The translations under genes and the position numbers were made by a program. Positions 22,151 to 33,584 of a stretch of 64,000 nucleotides of DNA are shown piece by piece. How positions within the stretch are numbered: position 1 is the first letter of the stretch; every line of letters starts with the position of its first letter. Below the pieces are notes generated by a model that was not told where the DNA came from, ran no database searches, and saw only the letters and a program-made list of their open reading frames with translations. Source of the DNA: Acanthosepion pharaonis (lineage: Eukaryota > Mollusca > Cephalopoda > Sepiida > Sepiidae); NCBI GenBank assembly GCA_903632075.3, contig CAHIKZ030001779.1, positions 605,001 to 669,000 on the forward strand. Direction: 5' to 3'.

Positions 22151-22595
22151 TTAAAAAAAATGAATGTCCCCTCAGGGAAAATTAAGTAACATCTTTTAAG
22201 AAATATATGATTTCTATACATAAATTCAATTTTACTATCTAACCCCTCAGAAGTGGATACCATATCTACAAAACTCTGACACAGAAAACAGAAGTTGCAC
22301 ATTTAATTTTATCTTTTACTCTTTTTCTTTTCATATATATATGTAGGTATAGTAGGTCAATGAAAGAAATGAAAAAGACATAATAATTATAGTATATTAT
22401 GAGGCCAACAGTCAATACAGATGATGAGGAAAATATTAGAAGTCAGAATTTTTTGATACACCTGTCCATTTGCAACAAAAACCAAAATGAAAAACTCATT
22501 TGAGGAAAAACATTTACAGTTCTATTTTATATGCGTAGATGTTTTGTAGGGCTTATAACCATTATTAGACCCTTGCAAAGAGGAATATATATATA
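22151..22595. other. Spacer, nothing recognised
   Basis: AT-rich without assignable feature. Confidence 0.45.
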
Positions 22596-23100
22596 TATTT
22601 TTTTTTTACTGTAAGGTTCACACTGTACTGGGGCCAATCAAGATAGAAGGTTACATTAGTGGGTAGTTTATAGGGATAGGAGGGGAAGATAATGGTTGAC
22701 TCTAGACTTGAACAGGTTAAGATTGTAGTGATCAGGGAAACATCCTCTTGGGAGTCTGTTTCATAGGGTAATGGTCTGCAGGAAGAAGCTGTTTGAGTGA
22801 AACTTACTTCTCGCCATTGGAATACATGGGGGAATGGTGGTGTTTTTTTTTTACTATGTAAGTGGCATGGTGGATCCTAGCTGTGAAGGTCAGACCTGGA
22901 GGTGCAGTTTGTCTGAACACTTTCCATGGTAGTAGTGATAGAGAAGTGAGAGCCTCATCACATCCTACCTGTGAAAGAGAGGTTGGAGTGTAGAAAATAA
23001 TTCTTCTCCCTCATGAACTCAGAGACACTTTTGAAGTCTGAAAAGTGAAGTCTGGACAGCTCTTGCCCAAATATGGCAGCAGTACTCCAGACTGATTTAT
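22596..23100 (-). mobile_element. LINE-B 3' fragment, minus strand
   Basis: On the minus strand it ends with ACCTTCTATCTTGATTGGCC, a CAGTGTGAAC stretch and poly-A. Plus-strand wording such as GCAGGAAGAAGCTGTTTGAG and CCATGGTAGTAGTGATAGAG is shared with copies at 33950 and 36730, which code for the post-RT region (RSKFHSSSFF type). Confidence 0.75.
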
Positions 23101-24435
23101 GAGTTTATATTTTTCTAATCTATTTACGTTTTTTGTATTAATTTTTTTCCAGCCTCATTAGTGATAGAGATTTTATTTCTCTGCTGCTTGTGGTATATGT
23201 TTAATTCTCATACATTTCAGCTTGTTGATGTCTGATGTTCTCCCCACATTTAGGATTGTGGGGCTTTCGTAGTCAAGTTTTTTATTAAAATTATATTCAC
23301 TGAGTATGCTTAAATTTCTGTTTAAACTAAGAATGTGGGAAATAATTCAAAAAATGAATTTTAACATGAATTTTCAGTGATTTTGTTAGTTGCTAAATGA
23401 AAGCACTAAAAGGATGCATCTAACATTATCAACACTATGGTCCAGTTGGTTAAAATATGTACCTTGAGTGAAATTGATATTGTTAACTGTGATAGTTTTC
23501 TTGTAGTTATTAAATCAAAGATGGAATTCTGTACCAGTTTTACTGATATAATTTGTTTTGTAACAAAGCAGGGATATTATATTTGAATTGGCACAAGTCA
23601 AGGAAGGTGGTCACAGTACTATATGTGTACCAGGTGGGGTAAAAATACTATTGGTGAAAACAAGTTAACAAACTTGTCATGAAGGGAAGGTTTATTATGT
23701 TGTCTTGATGAGTGATTTTGTAAAACATGAGATTAATTTGTGAATGGTGTAATTAAAATAAAAAACCATGCAAATTCTGGAATTTATCTTATTTGTTTTT
23801 TAGGTTCAAAGAATATTTCTATTGTGTTTGGAAGCCTTAATGATTGATTTTTTTTAATTCTTTTCAGGGGGATGATTTCTATTTAGAAAGTGATTGATCA
23901 GATAACTTATGTGTTTTTTATAAACCTCAGTCAGAACAGATCTATTTAATGCAGAAACACTGATGATAGATTATTGATTTTTTAGGTTGACATGATTTTT
24001 CTCATCATATTTTGTCTATTGGAAAAAAAAAATAAAATAACGTTGAAATTTTTTTACCGTTAACAATAATTTTTTTTTTTTTTTAAATCCAGACGACATC
24101 CATTCAACTGATGTCAGGTTTCATTGTAAAATACATCCCTACCCCTTACCAAATTGTAGCTAATAACTGATACAATGATACTGACATAAGGAAAATCTAG
24201 ACATCCCTTGTTCAATTTAAGTAGAATATTCTGTAATCATGGAAACGTGATTTTAGCTGTGTCTTTAAAACCCGGTAATTTTAAAAGTTACTCCAAAATT
24301 TGCTTGAAGATGAAATGGAACTAATGCTTTTAATTTAATTGCAAAATTAAATTGGGGTTTTTAGCTTCTATTTTTGAAACATGGTTGGAACTGTGTAGCG
24401 GAAAAAAACCATATTTTAAATCAAAATCAATATAT
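23101..24435. other. AT-rich spacer, nothing recognised
   Basis: No recognisable gene or repeat. Confidence 0.5.
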
Positions 24436-24437
24436 AT

Positions 24438-24479
<42 letters not shown>
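24438..24479. repeat. (TA)n microsatellite
   Basis: About 40 bases of TA repeat at the 3' end of the SINE that follows. Confidence 0.95.
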
Positions 24480-24480
<1 letters not shown>

Positions 24481-24489
24481 TCTCGACTC

Positions 24490-24890
24490 TCCTGTCGAAT
24501 TTGATGTATGAGGGTCAAGCAGATCAGTTCCAAGGAAACTGACAACAGCACATGAGATTTGATTATAGTGGTGAAGTTTTCATGCAGGACCATTCACACT
24601 TTTTGAAGGGCCGAATAGAGACCTGGTGCACTACGTGCCACAAGGTCCCCAAACTACCCTCCGCAGGTTTTGAATTTAGAGTTGTCCTTCTCCTAGACCA
24701 GTTGCCATCCAAGGCTATAGAACCCAGTCTGTCCTGCTATTTACCCATAGCTGGAGGGAGAAGAAGAAGATTCATACCTTTCCCAAGGCTATTAGCATGT
24801 AAATGAATCTAATGGATTCAAATGGAATTCGAACTCGGCTCTCCGATTCCTCAATCCAAGCTGCTATCCTTACCCCACTGTGCCTCCTCA

Positions 24891-24892
<2 letters not shown>
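24490..24892 (-). mobile_element. SINE-X: tRNA-derived SINE, minus strand, near full length
   Basis: On the minus strand GAGGCACAGTGGGGTAAGG is A-box-like and GAGTTCGAATTCCA is B-box-like, about 40 bases apart. The body has plus-strand wording CAGTCTGTCCTGCTATTTAC, CCATAGCTGGAGGGAGAAG and CCTTTCCCAAGGCTATTAG. Relatives lie at 45890, 51510 and 60592 (minus) and inside 41449 and 42850 (plus). (TA)n flanks both ends. The 84-codon frame across it is not a gene. Confidence 0.8.

Positions 24893-24954
<62 letters not shown>
24893..24954. repeat. (TA)n then (GA)n microsatellite
   Basis: A TA tract is followed by about 27 bases of GA repeat. Confidence 0.95.
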
Positions 24955-25398
24955 CTGATAGATAATAATATCAAACCCATAAGTGGTAAGGATAATCCAA
25001 GTAGGTCTCTTTAATATAAAATATTTAAAAGATAGATTCATGATGAGAGCTCAATGTATTTATATACAGAGCGATATGATACACATCAAGAAGGAAAAAA
25101 CTTAACACAACATCAAAGAATTGAGTAATAAATTTATTTCCACAGATAAGTTTTTAATTTCAGACCAAAATTACAAAATGATTTAAATTTATCCAGACAA
25201 TATATTAAAAAGCGATTTAAAATTAAATCACAAGAAAACAGGAAGTAAATGTCTAAATTACTTGAACTAGAAAAATTTTCCTGGGGATTTACATTATTGA
25301 AGACAGAACTGGGGTAAAGAAAAAGGAGAAGCAATGCGTCAGCACAATGAGCAGGGGCAGGAGGGGGAACTACAGAAATTATATTGTCATCATCGTCA
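24955..25398. other. Spacer, nothing recognised
   Basis: AT-rich, no family match. Confidence 0.45.
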
Positions 25399-25655
25399 TA
25401 TATATATATATATATATATATAAAAGTGAAAAATTAATAAATGTGTGTGGTATATACATATAAAAACATATGTAAATATACACATCCACACAAACATAAA
25501 AGTAAACACATATGTACAATGCATACACATATACATACATGTAAACACCTACATACACATACCCACACTATATATATATATACATATACACACAATTATA
25601 TGCACATATATACATACATATAATACATGTATATGCATCTATATATAATATACTT

Positions 25656-25728
<73 letters not shown>

Positions 25729-25740
25729 AACACACACAAA
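25399..25740. repeat. (TA)n and (CA/TACA)-rich microsatellite region
   Basis: Two TA tracts (25399-25422, 25663-25720) bracket a stretch dominated by CACA, TACA and CATA units. Frames through it are repetitive Ile-His-Thr-Tyr. Confidence 0.93.
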
Positions 25741-25928
25741 AACATATAGAACCCATAAATCAAAGCGTATAATTTTCAATAAATAATGCAAAATAATTGT
25801 ATGACTGCAAAATAAATACAAAATCAAATTCTATTTATAAGATAATTTAAATCTATTTTATGCTGACACTTAAATATGACCTCATTCCTTTGGTTCAATA
25901 GCTGGCTAGTATTTTTATATTTAATTAT

Positions 25929-26303
25929 TTAAATTTTTTCTTCCAGGCAAAATTTACATATATTTCTGAAGCTGTTAGGGGTTTTGCACTTACCTATAAT
26001 CTTCCATTCTGTCTGTGGGGTGAAGTTTCTATCCTTTAATTCCCAGAAATATTCAGAAAGAGCTGTTTGGTGTTTTAGATAAGGCTGAGAGAAAGGGTGC
26101 ATGTGATTGTTGAGCCTCTGCTTCCAGTTCTCAGTGGAAATTCCAATATATACTTTTTTATTATTTACATTAGGGAAAATGGTTGCTTGGTACATAACAT
26201 TTTTGGATTTGCATATACCTCCAACTGGACAGTTGTTTTTGCTTCTACAATTACAAGAGGGTTTGCTATCTGGTTGGTCATTGTTATAAAATTTGTTTAG
26301 CAT
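25929..26303 (-). pseudogene. Penelope-like GIY-YIG endonuclease domain, minus strand
   Basis: A 124-codon minus-strand frame has a Cys cluster CNCRSKNNCPVGGICK, then VMYQATI, KKVYIGISTENWKQRLNNH and SEYFWELKD. The order (Cys-rich linker, short strand, Y-I-G, Arg, Asn-Asn-His, then ALSEYFWELKD) matches the C-terminal endonuclease of PLEs. The frame is open but has no reverse transcriptase upstream. It is a different lineage from the 13814 and 26681 fragments. Confidence 0.8.
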
Positions 26304-26544
26304 TCTATTATTATGTGAATTAGTAATACTGTAGATGTTATTTGTGCCGAAGTAGCTATATATATATGTGTGTGTGTGTGTGTGTTTTTAGGCTGTAAAT
26401 TCTCTTTTAGGCATGTCTGATTGAATAAATTACAGACATTACATCTGCTAATTTTTAACAAAATCTATTCATACTCATGAATAACCTTCCATGTATTGAT
26501 GTTAAAGGATGATATATATTTTTTGGGATTTATACATTATTTTT

Positions 26545-26675
26545 ATAGATATGATTTAAGTAAATGCTCTGTTTTTTTTAATTAAACAGTATTAATTACA
26601 TTTACCAGCCTAAATGTTCCAGAAATTTCATAGAAAATATGTGCTTCTCCAACAGGAATTGAACCTGTAACCAGT
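26545..26675 (-). mobile_element. tRNA-derived SINE, minus strand, truncated (same family as 12945)
   Basis: Shares AAGTAAATGCTCTGTTT, ATTTACCAGCCTAAATGTTC and TTTCATAGAAAATATGTGC with the copy at 12945, and has the B box (plus strand AGGAATTGAACCTGT). The A box side is missing; the PLE fragment starts right there. Confidence 0.75.
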
Positions 26676-27560
26676 TTACAATGGAAGTGGAGAATAATAG
26701 TACTTTGCCTTTCTTGAATGTTCTTGTTGAACATAGAGATGGTTTCTTTATTACCTACATTTATCACAAATGTTCATTCACAGGTATGTACACTAACTGG
26801 AATTTGTTTGTTCCTCAGTCCCATAAGATTAACCTGATTTCCACCTTGGTTCATCACATGCTGATGATTTGTTCTCCCTTTACTCTTGACTAGGAACTGG
26901 AGAAAATTCACCACATTTTTATTAAACACATGGTTGAGCATAAAATTAGAAGTTTCAAAGAACTGGTAGTTTTTGGTCCCAGTCTTTGTCCTATTTATTT
27001 GAAACTATCATGGCTAGGTAGGAAGAGTCAAATGCTTGCAGACAATGTCAACTTGCATTACATCAGGTTTTACTACTCTCAAGTTACCGGTTGTTTTTAA
27101 GACCAATTCAGTGTTTCCATCTTTTGTTAAAGATTGTCTGTCCTATTTTCAAAGTTGTTCTGGTGTATATATGTATATAAGTCAGTGTGTTGCTGAGTAT
27201 GTGGGATGGACTATTCTGTGGTTGGAGACCTGTATGTGTCAACATGTTCCAGCCAATATAAAATCAGGAAATCTGAGTTCCTTCTACTAGAACAACTCTG
27301 TATGAACATGATTCAGCAATAGGCCAACATATACTTGATAATCCCGACTGTGCTACCAAATATGTAGATAGTTTTTTCACTGTTTTGCACAGAGCCTGAT
27401 CTGCTCACCACTTGTGAGTTCTTGAAACAGTTAATTTTAAGTTACATCATCCAGATCTGTGCAAGTCAAAAGAACATTTTATTCACTCTCTATGTTTGTT
27501 TGGAGGGCCCTGAGTAGGAATTTTACTCTTTTACACTCAGTTGGAACTGTTTATTACTTA
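26676..27560 (+). pseudogene. Penelope-like element: RT C-terminus plus GIY-YIG endonuclease
   Basis: The first frame (26681-26893) reads STLPFLNVLVEHRDGFF and SFTGMYTNWNLFVP, the thumb-side end of PLE reverse transcriptases. A second frame carries SLCPIYLKLSWLGRKSQM. A third (27036-27290) carries VVFKTNSVFPSFVKDCLSYF and AEYVGWTILWLETCMCQHVP, a GIY-YIG core in which the usual Arg after YVG is Trp. Further on, in broken frames, DNPDCATKYVD-type wording closes the domain. Frameshifts and stops separate all pieces. Confidence 0.82.
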
Positions 27561-28598
27561 TTTTAATCATGAATTTTCTACTAATATTTTTTTTGTTTTA
27601 ATCCTTTTCCAAGGTTCCCCTCCTTATTCAACATATCTTTTGTGACTATTATCCCTTGTTTTATCAGATTTGTGCTATAAAGGGTCCATCTGTCCTATGA
27701 ATGGCAAATGTATGTATAAAGGAGTTATCTAGAAGGCCAGCATTAACCATAATAACCAAATTAAATTTTATTTCGGGTTAACTGCAAATGTTTTCATCAT
27801 CACAAAATGACCATTTACAACAAAAAGTACGCAAATGCTATTGCACTCTCAAAGTATTACCAGGGTATCAAAACAGACAACTACATACCTGTAGTAAATT
27901 GGGAATTCATGACTAAAATCAATCTATTTTCAGGCTGTGGGGACTGATGCAATCTGTTTTTACAAGAAAAAAAAATCATCCTAAAAAATATTAACAATTT
28001 TAATCTACTTAATAAGTGGAATGAGCTTATATCTAGTTGTATGCATAGAAAGATGTTTCTCTTAAAATATTATAATCCTGGATAATTTAATTTTCGTCTA
28101 AATTTAATTTTCTTTTCGCCTTCATTTTAGGGCATACACCAATTAACTCCCTTTAATCATTCAAACATCACTTTACTGAGCTGCATCCTCTGTTCTAATT
28201 TTAAATTTTAAACATATTTCAATTCCATTTTTATTTTCTAATGACTCATACCTGCACCCCATTTTCTGCACTTAAACCCCATATTGCTTTTGTACTAGTT
28301 TAATTCTGAACTATGAATCTGCGTCCTTCCTATAAATATCTGTATATCTTTTTTAAATAAACAATAAGCTCTATTTTGTGTTTAACAAGTTGGTTAACCA
28401 ACAAAACTTAATCGCACACCAAACGTAAGTATATGTATATTTATTAATATATATTTCTTAGTTCTGTCTAACGACATCAAGCACTATTATGTCTACACTT
28501 CTTGGCAAAATTTGTTAATTATTTATTTGCTTACCTGTGTATGCATGCCAGCATGTGCATATATGTTTTCCAATATCTAGTTATTTCATTTACCTAAT

Positions 28599-28601
<3 letters not shown>
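27561..28601. other. AT-rich spacer, nothing recognised
   Basis: No recognisable feature. Confidence 0.5.
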
Positions 28602-28663
<62 letters not shown>

Positions 28664-28664
28664 A
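28602..28664. repeat. (TA)n and (TG)n microsatellite
   Basis: About 45 bases of TA followed by TG repeat. Confidence 0.95.
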
Positions 28665-28971
28665 TATATTACGTTAATGTCTATACTCAACTAGTGTAAA
28701 AAAACCTGGATAATACAGTTTACAAATAAAAATCTATTAAAACAAATCGTTATATTGGAAAAAAGTTTGTAAAAAAAAGAAAAGACATCTGAGTAGGACA
28801 AAAAAATTGCCCAGTGTTGTAATTTCTAGTCCAAAAAAAAAAAAAAAAAGTCGGGTAAAATAAGAAAAAGTGCTCATTACCCAAAGCAGAGCAGAATATA
28901 AAAAATCCTACCAGCTTATCCTGAAGACCTATTTAGGTGAAACCTAGGTAGGTAGTTTATCACTCACTAGG

Positions 28972-29006
<35 letters not shown>

Positions 29007-29681
29007 CATAAAATCTGTTGACAGGCCATAAAAAATACTATACCAAAAATGGATATATAAAAGAGTGCTCAATACAGATGTCTTGACAAAAGACATGCAG
29101 GACAAGTAAATATAATAAAGGAGTAAAATACCTATCTTATATAACCACACACTACCTTGGTTTCAACTGTCAAGCCTTTACTGCCTCATTGAGAATAATA
29201 AGAACCAATTTGTGTATAGTAATTATTTGGAATCTAAACCTCCTTTTTTGATACAGAATATTTTCTTTCTTCATTTTGATCTTATTGCAATCAATTTTTC
29301 ATATTCAGTACTTGAAACTAAAACCCAGATACAGTATTATTCTATCTGGTTTTCATGTCAGTGTTTGGTACTTTGATATTTGGTGCAAAGTAGTTAATGT
29401 AGAGAATGGTAAAGAAAGAAGTAGAAGTTCTTGACTAAATTTTATTAGTTTGTTTTTATTTTGTTGGCAAACAATTTGATATGATTCTTAAGTGCTAACA
29501 TGAAATAATAAGCTGCACAATGTCCTCATTATTTATCTTCAAAACAGCACCACTTACTCAAATGTCTTTATTTGTAAAATTGTTAGCTCTAACATAGGTA
29601 AGGTTAACAGGTTATTTACAGATCATTTGTTGGTCATCATATATAAAGCAGAGATGCTGATGTTTTTCAAGAAGACAACTG

Positions 29682-29682
<1 letters not shown>
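28665..29682. other. AT-rich spacer with a (TA)n tract at 28975-29005
   Basis: A possible worn copy of the foldback flank (GAGTGCTCAATAC, about 29064) is present. Nothing else was recognised. Confidence 0.45.

Positions 29683-29727
<45 letters not shown>
29683..29727. repeat. (TA)n microsatellite
   Basis: About 45 bases of TA repeat. Confidence 0.95.
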
Positions 29728-29730
<3 letters not shown>

Positions 29731-30244
29731 TTATTTATTATAGTAGAATAAAACAAAAACATGTTGAAAATTGCTACACAATAGATTTCATGTTTCAGCG
29801 TTTGTGCCTCTTCAAAGTGATGGTAAATAACTAGTTCAACATGTTTTTTCTTTTAATCTATGATAATAAATATTAAGCTCTGCTCTGTATTGAGCCCTTA
29901 AATGCTACAGACAGTGAAATTATACTCCATTTGTTCTTATCTTAAATATATATATATATATATATATACTTTCTGGTTTTATTTTGTATTTTGCTTTTAC
30001 TTTTTAACATTAACCTTTCTGAATATTTTACTTTTTTCGTTTCTTATGTTAATTCTAATGATTTTATTGAAAAGATACTGCTCCCTGGGATGTGTTACTG
30101 ACAATGTTATTGCAATGGCAGAAGAGTTTTTTTTATGTTTGTTTTTATAAAGATTAAATGGTTCATCTGAGATAAAATCACAGAAGCAAAAAAAATCTAG
30201 TACTAGTTTTCAAGACTAGTTTGCTCCCCATTATTCCATAATGA
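29728..30244. other. AT-rich spacer
   Basis: Contains a short TA tract at 29945-29968; otherwise nothing recognised. Confidence 0.45.
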
Positions 30245-30830
30245 ATTTAAGGAGAATCTTCTATTGTGTGTCATGCCCTTTCAGGATATGAGCGGTCATG
30301 GCTCTCCACAACCTCCTATTCTTTATCATTCTCAACAATATTTATTTTTCCCTCTCTCTCATACTCCCTGTTCTGCCATTCATTTACACAACAAGTTTGT
30401 TATTTAGGTTACTTACTATTTTTCTCTGTCATTCTTGTCATTATGTACTATGAGTGTCAACTTCCCCAAGCCTTCTTTCCTCATTATGTGTACATTTTAT
30501 TTCCATTTTTCTTGTAACTTCCTTGTTATCCGTATGCTCCATCCATGGTATTCTCAGCATCCTTTTCTGGAACCACACCTCTGTTGCTTCAAATCCTGTC
30601 TTCATCTGAGGAAATTATCCAGCATTCACTACTATAGAGGAGAATTGATATAACACAGCTCTTCAGCATACTTTTCATTGTTCCTAATGAAATTTTCCTG
30701 TTTGTTAATTCTTTTAGCTTTTGGGAGACATCTTTCATTATTCCACTGCCCTTTTGGATGTTGAGGTTACATTTTCTGTCATTTATTAAAAATTTCCTAG
30801 ATATTTAAATTTCTGTAATTAGGAACTACA
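30245..30830 (-). mobile_element. RTE-like LINE 3' fragment, minus strand
   Basis: Minus-strand pieces read NDRKCNLNIQK, DVSQKLKELTNRKISLGTMK and CVISILLYSSECWIISS, the post-YADD region of the RTE-like LINE at 54962. The 3' end matches TCAGGATATGAGCGGTCATGG against TAAGGACGTAGGTGATCATGG-type wording there. Multiple stops. Confidence 0.8.
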
Positions 30831-30869
30831 AAGAAAAAGCATCTAACAATCAAGAAGAGATAGCTTTAA

Positions 30870-31115
30870 TTTTAGGGTCATATAAAATTTGAAGAAGGCT
30901 TGGCAAATTTAGCACTCACAAGGTACATCCAAGGCAACCAAAGCAGGGTAAAGCAGATAGTAATAGACTTGTCAAGTTTGTGCAAATGGATAAGGGAATA
31001 AGTACGACAAAAACAAACAGGGGTGGTACCAGAGCAAGTGTCACTTAGAGAAGACAGGAAGTTGTGAAGAACCATGAAAGGACAATGACATATAAAAGAA
31101 GATGAATACATAGAT
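30870..31115 (+). mobile_element. Probable LINE 3' fragment, plus strand (RTE-like)
   Basis: Wording such as AAGACAGGAAGTTGTGAAG and GAACCATGAAAGGACAATG is compatible with the REDRKLWRTMKGQ-type C-terminus of RTE-like LINEs, but the match is weak. Confidence 0.35.
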
Positions 31116-31396
31116 TTTATATTATTTGAAGGAAATAAAATAAAATTATTTAACCTAAATTACTATAAAGGAAAGTAAAATCATAAAGTGTGATTTAACT
31201 CATTCCAAATGGGCCTGCTATATATCAATGGTCAAACACTTGTACTGTTTTATCCAAAATTCTTGGGACCGGAAGTGATTCAGTATTCATATTTTGGAAT
31301 ACAGGCTATTTAATTTATACATAGCATCTATAAAATGGGGCGGCTTGGGAATGGAATCCAAGCATAACCTTGATATCTCTTTACATTTTGTAACAG

Positions 31397-31399
<3 letters not shown>

Positions 31400-31448
<49 letters not shown>
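31400..31448. repeat. (TA)n microsatellite inside the Tigger-type element
   Basis: TA repeat lying just before CCTGAAGGTAGTTTTATA. Confidence 0.95.
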
Positions 31449-31450
<2 letters not shown>

Positions 31451-31470
31451 CTGAAGGTAGTTTTATATTG

Positions 31471-31930
31471 GTAGATGCTTTATCACCACACACCTTTAAA
31501 TATTTGATGTCATCCATTTTCTTAAATTTCTGTAACCAGTCTGCTGAATATTCAGTTATCTTTAATATTCAGTTTGTCATGATAAATTTTCACCTGTTTC
31601 ATGATCAGAATTCTGGTAAGTGGCATATGTTCACTTTGAGGCTGATGAATCCATTCCATAAATACATGGTTGAGATCATCATGTTTTGCTCTGTGCAGTG
31701 TTTTTCTAGTTTTCACTAATTTATGTTCATCACTTTCAGCATAAAACTTTAACAATTTCTCCTTCTGTTGTTTCCTTATGTCACATATGGTGGTTATATA
31801 TCCTCAGTCAAATGCTTCACGCTTACACCACTGTCTAGTTTTTCCAACAATTTCACTTTCTGTGATATTGATAAACTAAATGCTTTCATTTTTCTTTTCA
31901 CTACTCATATAGCTATCTGCAAGACTTTTT
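31471..31930 (-). pseudogene. Tigger/jerky-like transposase N-terminus (CENP-B-type HTH)
   Basis: Read from about 31930 leftwards: KMKAFSLSISQKVKLLEKLD, GVSVKHLTEDI, then after a frameshift KLLKFYAESDEHKLVKTRK, HDDLNHVFMEWIHQ, then QKFKKMDDIKYLKVCGDKAS. These are the two helix-turn-helix DNA-binding units of CENP-B/jerky/Tigger transposases in the right order. No catalytic DDE domain follows; the frame runs into the subterminal TA repeat. A domesticated gene is unlikely because of frameshifts and the missing rest. Confidence 0.8.
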
Positions 31931-32215
31931 GAATAATATCTTTACTGAGCACAAAACACCTGGTAAGTAATTCACAAATGAAAGTGTTGCTGTGACAGTC
32001 ACTAACAAAAAAATGGTGTCAACAGAGCTGGGCTGGGGAACCCTCACCCAGGGCAGATAAAGTCACTTATAACAGTTGCACATCACCTTCTCAGTGCTTT
32101 CTGTAATTTTCCATTTGTGACAAGTTATGTCAGTACCAGAAAAACTTTTGGATATTGGAGGTTTTTGGATTTTGGACAAAGGATACTCAAACTGTAATAC
32201 CATATGTGGTTGTAG

Positions 32216-33584
32216 AGGTGTATGCTCTATTGAATCAATGCAACAAACACATTGGCTTCTGCATTACAGAAATATATGTTTTGAAAGTTGCAATTTATTT
32301 TTGAGATTTTTCATTGATAGATGATAGAAAACTATGACAACTAGGCATGTATTTACAAATTCCAAGGAGTTCTTGCAGCTCATACTTGACACTGATAATG
32401 TGCATGAAGTTTGGGAAATAAATGAATTTAGTTCTGATTATGACTAACTTTGACAAAACCAGCTGTATGTCAAGTACAGTTATTTACAATATTTTTCATT
32501 TTTTGACAATTTTATTGCATTCAGTTTCCATGAAAATGGCCTAAACCAGATAGTGTGTAGTGTAACGTGATGGAAGGAATGGCAAATGAGAGAAATCATT
32601 TGAAGGGGGACTGTGATGAGAATTGTTCCACCTTCAGAAATGGTGATATGCCACTGCTGAGGATCCTAACTGCCAACTCAGGCAATTACAAACTACAGAG
32701 GATCTTTTAGTTTGCCCTGATTATGAAAATTTATGCACACTTAATGACCTTAAATCCTTAACACTCAAGGCTCTGTGGGTAACACTAGTGTAGTGAATCA
32801 ATAAGACAAAAACCAGAATATTCATGAAAAAAATAACATATCACATCGCTTAAACATAATCTTACCAGAATATACATAGCATAAAGGGGTAAACTAGTGT
32901 AGATAGCACATAAATTGAATTTAAATTTGAGTTATGTTAAAACTGGTAAAATTTAGAAATAAATTCAGTCTGGAAGACATAAATAAATACCATTAACATA
33001 ACTAAAGTTGACAGACTACTTCAGAGAATATATCTTGATTAATAATGAGAAAACTTTTTTTTCCATGATTTCTAAACTGTCAAAAAAATATATATACTCA
33101 ATTAAAAAGAGAATGATTTTTAAGAAGAGAAACACCCAAAAATAAATTTTGACATGTGAACTAAAATGACAGGCAAAGTTGTCTTTTAGTTTTATTAAGT
33201 TACATTTTTTTATATTCTGCCAACCTAACATGGCTTCTGTAAATACATCTCATTAAATTGCATGGAGAAATAGAAAGACATAGAAACTAACAAAAAGTTA
33301 AACAGAGAGAAAGTTAAAAATAAGGAAACTATATGTGTTCTTATATTTTCATTGATATGAATCAAACTAGATATTTTAGAAAACTTTAAGAAATACTATT
33401 GAAAATTTGGTCACTTTTAGCTTTAATGTTGTACTCTTTTCTTTCTAGGTTCAAATTTTGACTAAATTTTCTTTAAGGAAAAGCTTTATCTGAAATCAAG
33501 AACTAATTTATTTTTCTTCTTGTTTGTTTGAAAGACATTAGAAATCTACCTCTGCACTACATTAGCTAAGACCTACCATTTTAC
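32216..33584. other. AT-rich spacer, nothing recognised
   Basis: No recognisable feature. Confidence 0.5.

Larger units (their letters stand above)
31215..32215 (-). mobile_element. Tigger/pogo-type Tc1/mariner deletion derivative
   Basis: The right end (32120-32215) has GGTTTTTGGATTTTGGACAAA and AAAACTTTTGGATATTGG, and the left end has TTGGGACCGGAAGTGATTCAG and ATATTTTGGAATAC. Both match Tigger-type termini rich in (A/C)CGAAATCC and TTGGA wording. Subterminal GGCTTGGGAATGGAATCCAAG-like and CCTGAAGGTAGTTTTATA also fit that group. Only the N-terminal part of the transposase is left; the DDE region is absent. A (TA)n tract has grown inside the left subterminal region. Confidence 0.7.
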
